A program made the translations under genes and the position numbers. The notes under the pieces are model-generated. The model was not told the origin of the DNA. It saw only the letters and a program-made list of their open reading frames with translations, and ran no database searches. Positions 9,396-20,094 of a stretch of DNA of 64,000 nucleotides are shown here, in pieces (the first letter of the stretch is position 1; the number at the start of each line of letters is the position of its first letter). Source of the DNA: Elusimicrobiota bacterium (GTDB taxonomy: Bacteria > Elusimicrobiota > Elusimicrobia > FEN-1173); the NCBI GenBank assembly GCA_016714745.1, contig JADKCG010000010.1, positions 62,001 through 126,000 of the forward strand, given 5' to 3'.

Positions 9396-10303
9396 AGGTT
9401 CGTTTCGCGCTCCTATTGATTCTGATGAACGGGTCCCGCCCTTGGGGAACCTCTGCGGGCGCCGCTTTCTTAAAAATTCAAACCTCTGTCCGGGCCAAAG
9501 CCTTGGGAGGCGCGACGGTCGCCGCCCAGGGGGCCCAAGCCTTGGGCGAAAACCCAGCGCTCCTGGCTCCCCTCCGTTCGAAGTCCGAACTGGACGCTTC
9601 TTTCGTACAACTTTGGGAAGATTCCACCAACGTCAACTTGGCCTACACGAACGCATTGAGCCTGCGAACCGCCTGGGGGGTTTCGACGACCTATTCGGAT
9701 TTTGGAAGTTCTGAGGAAAGGGACAGTTCTGGTCAAGCGACAGGACAAAAAAACGCCACTCATCACGGGATTGCGTCCGCGGCCCTCTCCAAAACCATAA
9801 CACCGGGTCTCCGCTGGGGAATAACCGGCCGTGTGTTCCAGTCGACCTTGGCGGATCAGCCGTCTGACATTGCCGGGTCCGTGGACCTGGGGGCGGCCGC
9901 CCAATCCAAAAAGTTTCTTTTCAGCGCTTCCGTTCATCAGCTGGGGCCGGGGATAAAATACATCGACCAACAGGACGCGCTTCCCAGCGCTCTACGGCTC
10001 GACGCGGCCTGGGAGACAAAACCGTTCTCGATCATGATCGGTTTCCATTCATCCCTGACGGAGGGCGGGTCGGATGGTGTTTTAGGAGTGGAGTATCGGC
10101 TCAAAGCGATGGCTCTGCGGGCGGGGATGCGGACAGAACTGAGCGGCGAAGAAGATTTGGCTATGGCCGCCCAGTCCAAAGCCAACGAAATGTTAAACGA
10201 TGTCACAATGGGGTTTGGGCTGACCCTCTACAGAAACCTTCGAATGGATTACGCGTTCAGCCAAAATGCCCCGATTGGGGCCCCGCCCATTCGCTGGCCT
10301 TAA
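9392..10303 (+). CDS. PorV/PorQ-like outer-membrane protein partnered with the papain-like protease
   Basis: 303 aa with a short signal peptide and a FadL/PorV-type start: AFLKIQTSVRAKALGGATVAAQGAQALGENPALLAPL, matching the 'G.. R..gmGgA..A...D....NPA.l' pattern of this barrel family. The rest alternates hydrophobic and polar residues as in beta barrels. Its ATG overlaps the protease stop by 4 bp (CGATGAAGG), so the two are almost certainly translationally coupled. It is distant in sequence from the other PorV copies in this window. In Bacteroidota PorV shuttles CTD proteins from the type IX translocon to the attachment complex; an analogous role for this partner is inferred. Confidence 0.75.
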   Translation: MKVRFALLLILMNGSRPWGTSAGAAFLKIQTSVRAKALGGATVAAQGAQALGENPALLAPLRSKSELDASFVQLWEDSTNVNLAYTNALSLRTAWGVSTTYSDFGSSEERDSSGQATGQKNATHHGIASAALSKTITPGLRWGITGRVFQSTLADQPSDIAGSVDLGAAAQSKKFLFSASVHQLGPGIKYIDQQDALPSALRLDAAWETKPFSIMIGFHSSLTEGGSDGVLGVEYRLKAMALRAGMRTELSGEEDLAMAAQSKANEMLNDVTMGFGLTLYRNLRMDYAFSQNAPIGAPPIRWP

Positions 10304-10703
10304 CGTGGGCCTGGGGAGATCCCCCTCTTCCCCAAAACCCCCCAAAAAACTAAATAAATCCCCCTGGTCCAAACCCGTCAAACCCCCCTCCAAAACCAAA
10401 CCGCCCCGCCGACTAAAACTTTAGGGGACGTTGCTTATTTAGTGTTATTGTGGATTTTAATCAATAAATCTTCACGCTCTTCTCAATGTTAATGGTGTTC
10501 CTTCGCATGCTGATTATCATGCAGCACCCGCTGGCCCCTGTGTCGCTGTAGGAACAAATGCCAAACGCTAACTCCTTTCTTCTGGAAACGCTTCCAGTCT
10601 GTGTATTTTTTGGATACCCCTTAATGCTAAATCTTACGAATCGTGCCGATCAGATACCCCATGGTCCGGAGCGGACTGTCCGGGTTCTTTTGTTGAATGA
10701 TTT
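10304..10703. other. Intergenic stretch, no confident gene
   Basis: About 400 bp between two converging genes. It is C-rich near the start, and holds an isolated GGGGACGTTGCTTATTTAG sequence near 10424 that recalls the ends of the palindromic elements elsewhere in the window, but I find no matching second end. Part of the right side may be the lost 3' end of the gene at 10704-11111. Confidence 0.4.
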
Positions 10704-11111
10704 TTACAGCCGCCTCCCCCCCACCAAAGCCGCTACAAGCCCGACAACCGCGATCTGTTTACCAGAATCGATACGATCTTGGGCTTGATCTGTCGATTGT
10801 TGGTCACGGCAGGTGACCGTGAAAAGGCCTTCCCGTGTGCATCCTTCAACGTCTTCCGCCGACTGAGCTTTGAGATTGCCAGCCACCATGGTGATGGCCC
10901 CACCAATTCCCAAAATTCCGCCAGAAACCATAAGGGCCGATTTCGTCTCCTTTGTTTTTTTTAAATCTTCTCGCCACTTTAGTTCTCCTTGGGACGGCCC
11001 ACTGCTAACCGGTGTTGCCATCGCCGAGTCTTCAGCGCGAACAAAGGCGGGTCCAAAAATCAGTCCCGAGGATAACAAGCCGGCAATCAATCTATTTCCG
11101 ATGGTTCGCAT
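10704..11111 (-). CDS. Exported protein of unknown function, C-terminally truncated paralogue of 48810-49349
   Basis: 135 aa. An N-terminal signal peptide (about residues 8-26, ending ...FVRA-ED) is followed by ELKWREDL, a hydrophobic helix (SALMVSGGILGIGGAITMVAGNLK), a segment with two Cys (EGCTREGLFTVTCRDQ), and a second helix (GKQIAVVGLVAALVGG). The same order occurs in the 179-aa protein at 48810-49349, which continues for 35 more residues after that second helix. Here the frame ends as GGRRL just after a run of seven G (minus strand), so a frameshift there is likely. Function unknown; the two helices suggest an envelope protein. Confidence 0.65.
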   Translation of the reverse strand: MRTIGNRLIAGLLSSGLIFGPAFVRAEDSAMATPVSSGPSQGELKWREDLKKTKETKSALMVSGGILGIGGAITMVAGNLKAQSAEDVEGCTREGLFTVTCRDQQSTDQAQDRIDSGKQIAVVGLVAALVGGRRL

Positions 11112-11167
11112 AGCATCTCTTTACGCGAATTAAAATTTCAATTTGTGAGACAAATATCGGAATGGAC

Positions 11168-12106
11168 TTATTGTTTGTAAACCAGAGCAATCCAATGGGT
11201 CATGCCCAGGTCGCCCTGGGGGACCAGGGCGTAATCGAACCCCAAAGCGCCGCGGGAAACGCCCAACCCAAAAGTGATACCTGTTAAACCCGAGACATCT
11301 CCAGCGGTGCGAGTGGAATAACCGGCTCGTCCCGCGAAAGCCCAAGCGTCTTTGAACGTTTGGGTAAACTCAGCTCCCCCCGCCAAATAGTTGTCGTCCG
11401 ACTGAGGGAACGCCATGTCCGCCACCAGCGAAAGCTTGGGAATTAATAAATAAGACCCTCCCAATCGAAATTCCCGCGGCAAGTCTTCGCTTTCTTTGTC
11501 GTATTTCAAGGATCCGCCGACGTTCGTGGCCGTGGCGGAGACCCGTAACTTTTTGTTCGCCAAGGGGTCCGAAAGAACGCCAAAATCCGTCGTGAACGTG
11601 GACGCCGAATCCACGATGGTTGACTTCACGTATTTTAACCCCGCGCCCACCGAAACGGGACCCGCTTTCCGGGCGTAACCGAGCGCCAAGGACATATCGT
11701 TGGGAGAAAAGGACCCGTCATCCGCTCCCGAAGTATCTTTTCGGTCCAGGTCGCCGGAAGAAAAATAATTCAACCCAACCCCAAGGCTCCCTTTTGTGCC
11801 GAAACTGTGAGTGTAATACCCCTGGCTAAAGTTGCTCGATTCCAAATACGAGGGGTGCATCAACATCGCCGACTGTTTGTTCACGCGGGTCATGGCGGCT
11901 GGGTTCCAGTAAAGGGACGAGGCGTCGTCGATCAACGCGGTCCCCGCGTTCCCCAACCCCGCCAACCGGCTCCCCGCGCCGAGAGACAAAAAGTCACCCG
12001 TCGACGTCCCCGCCCCCGCCGCCCAACCCGTACAAACACCCCCTACCACTCCCGCCAGCCCCAACAAACCCCCCACCCACCGCCCCCGCCGTTTCATGTT
12101 TTTCAT
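11168..12106 (-). CDS. PorV/PorQ family outer-membrane protein (cassette 2)
   Basis: 312 aa with a signal peptide (residues 10-30) and the diagnostic N-terminal block of the family: GDFLSLGAGSRLAGLGNAGTALIDDASSLYWNPAAM. The remainder has barrel-type beta strands, ending HWIALVYKQ. It starts inside the stop codon of the large surface protein upstream (CGATGAAAA, 4-bp overlap), the same junction as in the cassette at 44 kb. It shares clear sequence with the copies at 28819 and 43991 but is the most diverged of the three. Predicted role: outer-membrane shuttle or attachment factor for the FlgD-like C-terminal domain of its neighbour. Confidence 0.88.
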   Translation of the reverse strand: MKNMKRRGRWVGGLLGLAGVVGGVCTGWAAGAGTSTGDFLSLGAGSRLAGLGNAGTALIDDASSLYWNPAAMTRVNKQSAMLMHPSYLESSNFSQGYYTHSFGTKGSLGVGLNYFSSGDLDRKDTSGADDGSFSPNDMSLALGYARKAGPVSVGAGLKYVKSTIVDSASTFTTDFGVLSDPLANKKLRVSATATNVGGSLKYDKESEDLPREFRLGGSYLLIPKLSLVADMAFPQSDDNYLAGGAEFTQTFKDAWAFAGRAGYSTRTAGDVSGLTGITFGLGVSRGALGFDYALVPQGDLGMTHWIALVYKQ

Positions 12107-15100
12107 CGTTGCACCGCCACCTTAAGAATTTTGTCCCCACCCGCACCACTAATCCTTATTAGGTAGACACCGCTTGCTACAGGTTCATTGTTCATATTCG
12201 TTGCATCCCAGGGTGAATTCCCATTCCCGTCTTCCTTCAGTTCTTTAACCAATTGCCCCGTGATTGTGTATATTTTCAGGTCAGCGCCTTCCGGAAGGCC
12301 AACAATGGACATCTGAGCGTGCCCAGGTAAAGAGGGGCGCAGTGGGTTAGGATAAGCCTTGGTCTCCCCCACGGAGGTCTCTTGGTCCCGCAAAACCACT
12401 TGTAAAGTGGAGAAATCCGTCACGGTGGCGGTCAGTTGGTTGTTCTTCGCGTCAATTTGGGTTGGCAAGAGGACCCATAGTCCTTCCGCCCGATCAAAAT
12501 AGGCCAAGGCTAACCTTGACTCGGATTTCCCAGCGAGATCTCTTTCGTTATAAGACACAGTGACGCGAATGGGTTTCGTTGGAGATTCCATCGGGTCGGA
12601 AAATAACTCAAGCCCAAAATGGAGCGGTGTGATACCTTCTTGGTTTTCAGAAGAGACGGGAAAAACATCCGGCACTTTGGCGGTTAACACCACATTTTTT
12701 GAAAAAGTTCCCGCGGGAATATCTATGCGAATCGGTCCGTAGGAACCCGAAAACACAAGCTTTCCACCCTCGGCATTCACGTTGGATTTAGCCTCTGAAG
12801 TAAATCGGCTCAATGTCGCATACTTGAGCACTTCTTTCTCGTTGTCTTGGTAGGCCACATGAACGATTCCCAATCCGTCAACCGCGATGGAGGGGGTCCA
12901 TCCTGTTTTGCTTTCCCCGCCGTCGATTTTTTGAAGATCCCAACTCCCGTTTTCTTTTCGGTGAGCGTAATGCAATTCGCCCAATTCAATATTGGAGTAA
13001 ACGATGTGAGGATCCCCGGATTTTCCTAATGCCAGAGAGATAAATCCAACGGAAGGGTCTTCTTTAACCGTTTCGATAATCCACCCTTCTGTCTCTTTTC
13101 GCGCGTAGCGAATTTTTCCATGCACGATATCTTTGTACACGATGTGGGGACGGTTATTCGCGTCAACCTTAAAATCCATGTAAGAGTTTTCATCCATGGC
13201 CCCCTTTTCCACAACTTCAAATTTGCGAGAAGAGCCGTTCCCCTTTGCATACAAAATATCTCCCGCCGCCCCGGGGACGATATCGGGGTCGTCAGCATGG
13301 AAAAGCACGACATGAGTTTCTCCCGTGCTATCCACATCAATCTGGATTTGGCCGATTCCGGAAGAACTAGTCCGGCCGCGAGATCCCGTTTTCTTTGACA
13401 GGAGAAGTTGAGAGGTCCAAAATTCATCGCGTTCGAACGGTTCAATTGGATCCGGGTCAATATATTCAATCGCGGCGACCTCAGAATAAATATCTTGGTG
13501 GGGAGTTGCCTGGTAGAATAGGTAAAAACCCTCTTTGGTCGATGTAAGGTCGGGGTTCATGTAAGAGGAATACCCCACCACAGGTTCCCCATCCAGGTTG
13601 ATCCCTAAAGAAGCACCATGCATTCCCTGACCGTTAAATGAAACGGTATTGTTACCGTTCGAGAACGAGTCCATGGGCAACAACTCCGAATGAACCGTTT
13701 TGCCGTACTTGTAGACCAAGTGGAGTCGTCCTGTCATGCGGGTGGGATAGGCCAAAATGAGCGTGTCATCCGAATAAGCCGCCGACATCGAGGCCCCCAC
13801 ATTGGCATTTTTTACCAAAATTTCTGTTGACCAGCTTGATCCGGAGAGTTCCGCTTCTTTAATGTCTCCCTCGGCCCCCGCTTTGTAAAAAATATGGGGG
13901 TTCTCATGTTGGTCCAGCACGAGCGTTGCGAATTCTCCAGACCCCTCTGACGAGTCCACAGTCTCAATTTGCCACATGGGATTTGGTAACTCAAAACGGA
14001 ATGAGTTTTTATTAGGGGTCGCCAGGGTAATGAGCGATTCGCTTTCGGCTTCCCCGGATGGGCCCCCCGCGGTGACCAGAATCTCGTATGTCGTTTGAGG
14101 GAGAAGACCCCTCAAAGTCACAGTGGTTCCCCCAACAGATTCGCCCAATAACTCGGGGTCTTGCCATTCGTTCACAAGATGGTAGACACGATAGAGGGTA
14201 TTGTCTGGGTTATCATTTTTGTCCCAACCAATCACCGCCTGGTTCGAAGAAAGTCCCATCACGCGGGCATTTGAAGGAGAAAGGGGCAGGGTGTAGGACT
14301 CAAAGCTTTGACGGGATTCGGTCGGCCCGTAAAGTCGTTCCGCCACAATGTGGACCAGAGAAGGGCTGTTGGGGCTTAAGTTTTCCTGTGTCCAAGACAG
14401 GGCGTCCGGGGGCAAAAGACCGGAAAGGTCCATTCCATCCGAGCTCCGAATGACCCGATATCCGGTCACGTCTCCAAAGTCATCTGTCCACTTCCATACG
14501 ATATTGGAGTAGGTCTGAGAGTCCGCTGTGGGGGCGTCCATCCCATCCCAGGTGAAGGTGGAAATGGTCATCGTATAAAATCTGTCATTGTTTGCCGCGT
14601 TTGCACGAAAATAATAAGTAGTCCCCGCTTGTAAGCCTGAAATTGTTGTCGTCGTTGATCCGTCCCACTCATAGTTGGTGTCGCTGAACCCACCATACCC
14701 AGGGAAAGAACTGTTGGTGGAATATTCAATTCGATAATAAACGGAGCTTGGATTGTCATCGGTTGACCAAGACAAGGAAACAGTTTTTCGGCTAACAGAT
14801 GTCACTTGGAAGTTGGAAGGTAATTGGGCGAGTGTAGTCCCATATCCGAAACTGGAACGGGATGACCCATATTGGTTGTAGGCCTCCACTTGAATCGAAC
14901 TAGATTCATATGTTCCAAGTCCCATCTGCCACCAGGTGTTGGAATTCTCTGAAATTGAATGTAGCAAGGTCCCATCCTTTGAGTAGATTCGGTACCCCCT
15001 CCGCGTTGGGTTGCAGTTGCCAAGTCCATTCTATGGCGCCCTCGTACGATTCTTTTCCGTAGGGGTTTGCCATTCCGGGAGGGCCCAGTGGGGTAAAAGT

Positions 15101-18100
15101 TGAAACCACAATGTCTGGCTCCGTCTTTTGACCTCCCCGGTTTCTTGCAATAATTCTAAAAAAGTAGGTTTTGTTGGATTCGAGACCTGTGGCTGTCAGT
15201 GGCTGTTCGGTTGTTCCCCATCCCCAAATATCTAATGGAAAATTGGAAAAGTTTATTCCATCCGTTGAAATACGACCCTCGTAGTAAGTCCCATCCGGGT
15301 TTCCATTCGGGTCCCAGGAAAGGCTCACTGTCGTGGCGGTTACTGAGGAGATAACGGTGTTCGTTGGCGGATTCACGTAGGTGCTCTCTTCCCAGGAATT
15401 GTAATTCCGCTTACTGACGGCCCCCCCAATTGCATTAAACGCCTCAACCTGAATTTGCGATTGGGTGTTAGGCGATAGTCCTTCCTGCACCCAATAGGTT
15501 GTATTTGCCGGCAAAGTAGCCAAAATAAGTGAGTCTGACGCCCTCAAAATTCGGAACCCATCTTCTCTCGGCGAATCAAAATCCCAGGTCCAAACAAGTG
15601 AGGCGTTGGTTCGACTTTCTACCTGAAGGTTTGTCGCAAAAGGTGGGGCGATGGCAGCCGGCAAATAGACAGAAAGGACTTCGCCATTTTGGGAGATGAG
15701 TCCATCCCCATTTTTGGCTTGAATCATAAAGTAATTGGTGGAAGCATCCGGTAGACCGGTCAAAGTGGCGCTGGTGTATGTTCCACTGGAGAGAGGGACA
15801 TAGGTGACCCCATTGATAGAATGCCCAATCAAGTATTCCGTCCCCGCTGGGTTCCCATTGCCTGACCAAGACATCTGTACGGATGTCCCAGACGAGGAAA
15901 CGACCGAAGGGTTCCCTGGAGGTAGGGTCAAGGAATAAACTGTTGTCGACAAAGGAGAGTTCGCAACGCCGCTGGCATTAAAGGCTTGTACCATCACCTG
16001 GGACGACGTATTGGGTGTTAAACCAGATTGGGTCCAAGTGGTTACATTGGCCAGTAAATCAGGAGACAGCGGGATTAAGTCTTCGGCACGCAAAACGCGA
16101 AAACCGGATTCTTTTGAATTGTTATCAGCCCAGGACCAGACAATCTCTGTCGTTGACCGGTTTGTCAAATTCGGTTTTCCAGGGGAGGATGGCGGAGATA
16201 TGGGGAGGAAGAAGGAGACCTGGGTGTCAAACGGTGTCTTGATCGACTCGGTATTGATGGACTGAACCCGAAAATAATAAGTGGCATTGTCCGTTAAATT
16301 GAGGGCGGCGGCCGTGGTCGATGTTCCGAGATAAATGAGTGAGAAATTAGTGCCATCAGGGGACTTTTCGAGACGGTAATTTGTCCCTAGCGGGTTACTG
16401 TTGGATGACCAAGAAACGGAGGCCGATGAAATGGTGGATGAACTTACAGTGAGGCCGGTCGGTGGGGCGGCCAACGTGTAATAAATAGAAGACAGATTGG
16501 AGTTGGCGAAACCACTGACGTTAAAAGCTTGGACAAGAATCTGGTAAGAGGTATTGGGTGTGAGACCCGTTTGGTACCAGTAGGTTGTATTAGCGATGAG
16601 TTCCGGAGATAAGGGACTCAAATCTCCAGCGCGCAAGACGCGGTAACCGGCTTCTTTTGATGAATTATCGGTCCAGGACCAGACCAGCGTAGAAGAAGAT
16701 CGGCTGATGAGCGCTGGTTTTCCAGAGGGGTTGGGTGTACTCGGAGGCAATCGATGGGAAACAGTGGTGTCTGACGAGGAACCGGTCCAATCAGAGGTAA
16801 ACGCTTTAACACGAAAATAATACGTCGTATTGTCGATCAAACTTGTCGCGGTAGCCATGGTTCCCGTTCCAACGTAAACCGATAAAAAGTTGGTGGCGTC
16901 GAGAGACTTAGACAACTGGTAATTTGTCCCCGGAGGGTTAGTGCTAGGGGACCAAGAAAGCGACGCCGAAGAAATTGTGGAAGAAGTTATCACTGCATCG
17001 GTCGGTGTAACGGGCAACGTGTAATAAATTGGAGACAAAAGAGAGTTTGCCACGCCGCTATAGTTAAACGCTTGGACAATGACCTGGTGTGAGGTGTTGG
17101 GTGTAAGACCCGTCTGGGTCCAATAGGTTGTATTGGCGATGAGGTCCGGAGATAGGGGACCTAAATCCCCAGCGCGTAAGATGCGATATCCAGCCTCTTT
17201 TGAAGAATTATCAGTCCAGGTCCAGACGATACTCGAATCTGACCGGGAGTTGAGTTTCCCGGCTCCGGGAGCCACCGGCGCCACCGGAGGCAATCGAGTC
17301 GAAACGATGGTATCATAGGTCGTATAAATCCAGTCGTGATTCCTTGCCCGAACACGGAAATAATAAGTCGTATAATCTTGCAAACCCGAAGCGACAGCCA
17401 CGGTACTGGTTCCGAAATAAACTTCCGAAAAGTTTATTGCGTCTCGGGAACTTTCCATTCGGTAGTTTGTGTTCGGTGAGTTGTTGGCGGGGGACCAGGA
17501 AAGCGAAGCTGAATTAATGGTGGCCGAAGTTATCGTCGTGAAAGTTGGCGGAACCGCCAGAGTTAATTGACGGGCATGTACGCGGGGATTCGAGGTGGCT
17601 TTTGAATTGAAGGCCTGAACAACGACATTATAGTAATCATTAGGCTTTAAACCGATTTGGTGCCAGAATGTTGTGTTTGCGGGCAAATCCGGGGATAGAG
17701 GAGTGCCGTCCGCATAGTTCAAAACCCGATAACCCACTTCGACTTCCGAATTATCCAACCAACTCCAAATGATGTTGTCTGTCCCAGCGACAGCAGTTAC
17801 ATTTGATGGGGGACCCAAAGAATCATAAGAGGAGTAGTATAAGCCAAAATCCCCATAACTCACATGGAAAACCCCATCGGTTCCAATGGCAAGGGAAGAA
17901 TAGTCCCCTGAAAATTTTCTCACAATCGTAGTTGACCACACAGATCCATCATAAGTGGCCACCTTTAAGTCTAAGAAGGAATGGTATGCGATAACTGGAT
18001 TTCCAAGGCCATCAAGAGCAAGGCTGGAATATACCGCATAATTGTTTTCCACCACTTGAATGTCCCAGAACGCCACGTTCCACCTAGCATACTTAAGTTG

Positions 18101-18862
18101 TCTTTTAGACGAATCACTGAAAGAAACAGAAGGTGTTCCAGAACCATCAATAGCGAGAGACGAATATTCACCGACAGTTCCATTTGAATCAATTGTTTGG
18201 GTAGACCAGTTTATTCCGTTCCATCGAGCCAATTTGAGATCTCCTTTAGTGGAGTCAAAATAGCTGATGGAGGGGTTACCGGAAGGGTCCAGCGCGAGGG
18301 AACTCCACATCCCGACAACTCCACCACTATCAATGGTATAAGTCGTCCAACTGACTCCATCCCATTTCGCATACTTCAAGCTATTAGTGGCAAAATAGCT
18401 GATGTGCGAATTGCCTGAAGAATCAATCTTAAGGGAAGTGTATTTTCCCCCTGTGGGGTCAATCGTAATTAGCACCCAAGACGAATTTATCCTGGCTCCA
18501 TACCTGAGACCCACCCCTGTTTTGAAATAAGAGACCCTCGGTTCCCCTGTGGGGGTCATTGCAATGGAGGAATAGCCGCCATCCGTGTCGAATCCAGTTT
18601 CGATGTTTTCTCTAACCCAAGAACCAAAATTATTCCTGCCGATATATCGTAAATCCCCGCCGTTAAATTGGTTCCGAGAAACCATATGGGGTGCATTCTT
18701 TGAGTCCAACGCAATAGATGTCCAAAATCCAGAGTTGTTAATAATATCAGGTTCTTCTGTCGTCCATCCCGCCATTAATCCAGGAGCTGTAAGCGCACTC
18801 CAAGCTAAAAACATAAAAAATACCCTCGCTACCCTAAATGAAATTCCAAAACGTTCCGACAT
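12103..18862 (-). CDS. Giant exported beta-propeller/FN3 surface protein with type IX-like sorting domain; one frameshift
   Basis: Two frames (14906-18862, 1318 aa; 12103-14967, 954 aa) form one protein of about 2250 aa. Removing one G from the G5 run at 14992-14996 joins NAEG to YRIYSKDG and keeps the FN3 fold. Order: signal peptide (1-31); seven repeats of the type YSSLALDPSGNPSISYF, fitting a seven-bladed propeller; about eight FN3 domains with TYYFRVRA motifs; a second set of propeller-like repeats; a ZU5-like region (GGKLVFSGSYGPIRIDIPAG); and a C-terminal FlgD-like domain (KAYPNPLRPS...VASGVYLIRI...KVAVQR) matching type A sorting signals. It is coupled to the PorV gene. Likely a very large adhesin or surface protein. 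Confidence 0.85.
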
Positions 18863-19184
18863 GTGTTTTCTCCCTCATCAAATGACAAAATCAGTGGTCG
18901 GGCCTTGGCCTGACTCACTCGGAATCATAATAAATGGCGTGTTGTTATTTTGTCTGCGAAGAGACATATTATAACCCGGTTTTCGGGCGATAATACTTAT
19001 TGTCTAGACGAGCGATTTATTGAATCTGATAAGCGAAGGGGCGTCCGGAATTTGGAGGATATCCTTTACCGTCGACAAGAGGCCGGAATATTGATGCTTT
19101 TCTTCGGGCAAACTGGCCAAAACTTTTTTTAATAAAAGTCGATACCCCCCTTGACATCAATTTTACCGACTTTCCCGAAATTAG
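18863..19184. other. Upstream region of the FN3 surface protein
   Basis: About 320 bp without a gene. AT-rich, with several possible promoter-like boxes, none convincing enough to call. The strong TTGACA at 19151 on the plus strand has no good -10 partner. A palindromic element follows at 19185. Confidence 0.4.
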
Positions 19185-19266
19185 GGGGACATGATTGACT
19201 AATTGCTTTCCAGCAGGATCGTCCCATTGCCACTTCGGAAGAAGTCAATTAAGCAAACATGTCCCC
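19185..19266. repeat. 82-bp palindromic REP-like element, family A copy 1
   Basis: Begins GGGGACATGATTGACTAATT and ends GTCAATTAAGCAAACATGTCCCC, so the outer parts form an imperfect inverted repeat. Almost the same 80 bp is present at 29631-29711, and a diverged copy at 49407-49506. This copy supplies the stop codon and last residues (TGGDMFA) of the adjoining phospholipase D-like gene, so it was probably inserted into that gene's 3' end. Confidence 0.75.
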
Positions 19267-19917
19267 TCCTGTCCGTTTCCGATTCACCATGCGCCCAAAA
19301 AATCCGGGGTTTTGAAGGAACTCCAAAGGGAGCGAAACAAAATCATCGTGATAGGTGGGAATCGGTTCTTGCCGGGGAACGGCGCGTATCTCTGCCAGAA
19401 TATCCCGCGCCAGGGCCTTTGACCGAACCCGCACGTTGGTTTCAAAATTGCGGTTCAAGGCCGAATCTGTCCAATTGGACGAACCCAAAATCACCGTTTC
19501 CCCATCGATCACCACGCATTTGGCGTGGGTGTAGGTCGTTGGATCATCGTAAAAAACCGAAATGCCCTGCTCACGCAAAAACGAATAGGCCGGCACATTT
19601 TTCCCTTCCATGAACCCGCCGTCTCCCTCTTCAAGAAAATCAATGTTTTGGTCCAACAGCACCTCAACGTGGACCCCCCGATCGTGGGCCTTTCTGAGAG
19701 ATTGAGCCAAAGCAAACACGGGCGAGTCGGCCAACTGGGGCCGAAACGTAAAGGAATACATGCAAACAACGATGGAGAAAGAGGCCCTGTCCAGTTCTTT
19801 ACGAACCGTCTCAAAATAAACCCGCCCCGGCAAAGCCTCCACCACCCCCGTAACACAAACCCCCACCCCATGCATGAAAATCAAACACCCTACCACGGCT
19901 CCCCACCAACGCCCCAC
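19249..19917 (-). CDS. Exported phospholipase D-like (HKD) protein, 3' end overwritten by a palindromic element
   Basis: 222 aa from a GTG start. A hydrophobic N-terminus (residues 6-28) suggests export. The PLD-like domain has one HxK(x)4D motif, His131-Lys133-Asp138 (THAKCVVIDGE), followed by GSSNWTDSAL, the usual continuation in Nuc-type and cardiolipin-synthase-like enzymes. Proteins with a single HKD motif act as dimers, cleaving phosphodiesters in nucleic acid or phospholipid. The last residues, TGGDMFA, are encoded by the repeat element at 19185-19266, so the original C-terminus is probably lost. The active-site part is intact. Confidence 0.8.
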   Translation of the reverse strand: MGRWWGAVVGCLIFMHGVGVCVTGVVEALPGRVYFETVRKELDRASFSIVVCMYSFTFRPQLADSPVFALAQSLRKAHDRGVHVEVLLDQNIDFLEEGDGGFMEGKNVPAYSFLREQGISVFYDDPTTYTHAKCVVIDGETVILGSSNWTDSALNRNFETNVRVRSKALARDILAEIRAVPRQEPIPTYHDDFVSLPLEFLQNPGFFGRMVNRKRTGGDMFA

Positions 19918-20065
19918 CCCAACCCGTCCAACAACGAACCTCCTAAAAGCCTCTCTGCCCCATCATTTCCCCATCGATGTTCCTCCAGATCATTTTCCAC
20001 CACATAACCACATGCCCTCCCCGCATTAAATTCAGCCCGTCGTCCCCTTTACCATTGGCTTTACT

Positions 20066-20086
20066 TATACTTTACTTTTGGGTAAA
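20066..20086 (+). promoter_or_regulatory. Probable -10 box and operator-like inverted repeat of the Fic gene
   Basis: TATACT at 20066-20071 is a good -10 box; the -35 region is weak. Directly downstream, TTTAC (20071-20075) and GTAAA (20082-20086) form a perfect 5-bp inverted repeat with a 6-nt spacer, between the -10 and the ATG at 20095. The Fic protein carries its own C-terminal winged helix, so autoregulation through this site is plausible but unproven. Confidence 0.4.
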
Positions 20087-20094
20087 CTGACGTC

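Noticed and set aside
10418..10445. GGGGACGTTGCTTATTTAG as one end of another palindromic element
   Set aside because: No inverted partner found within several hundred bases.
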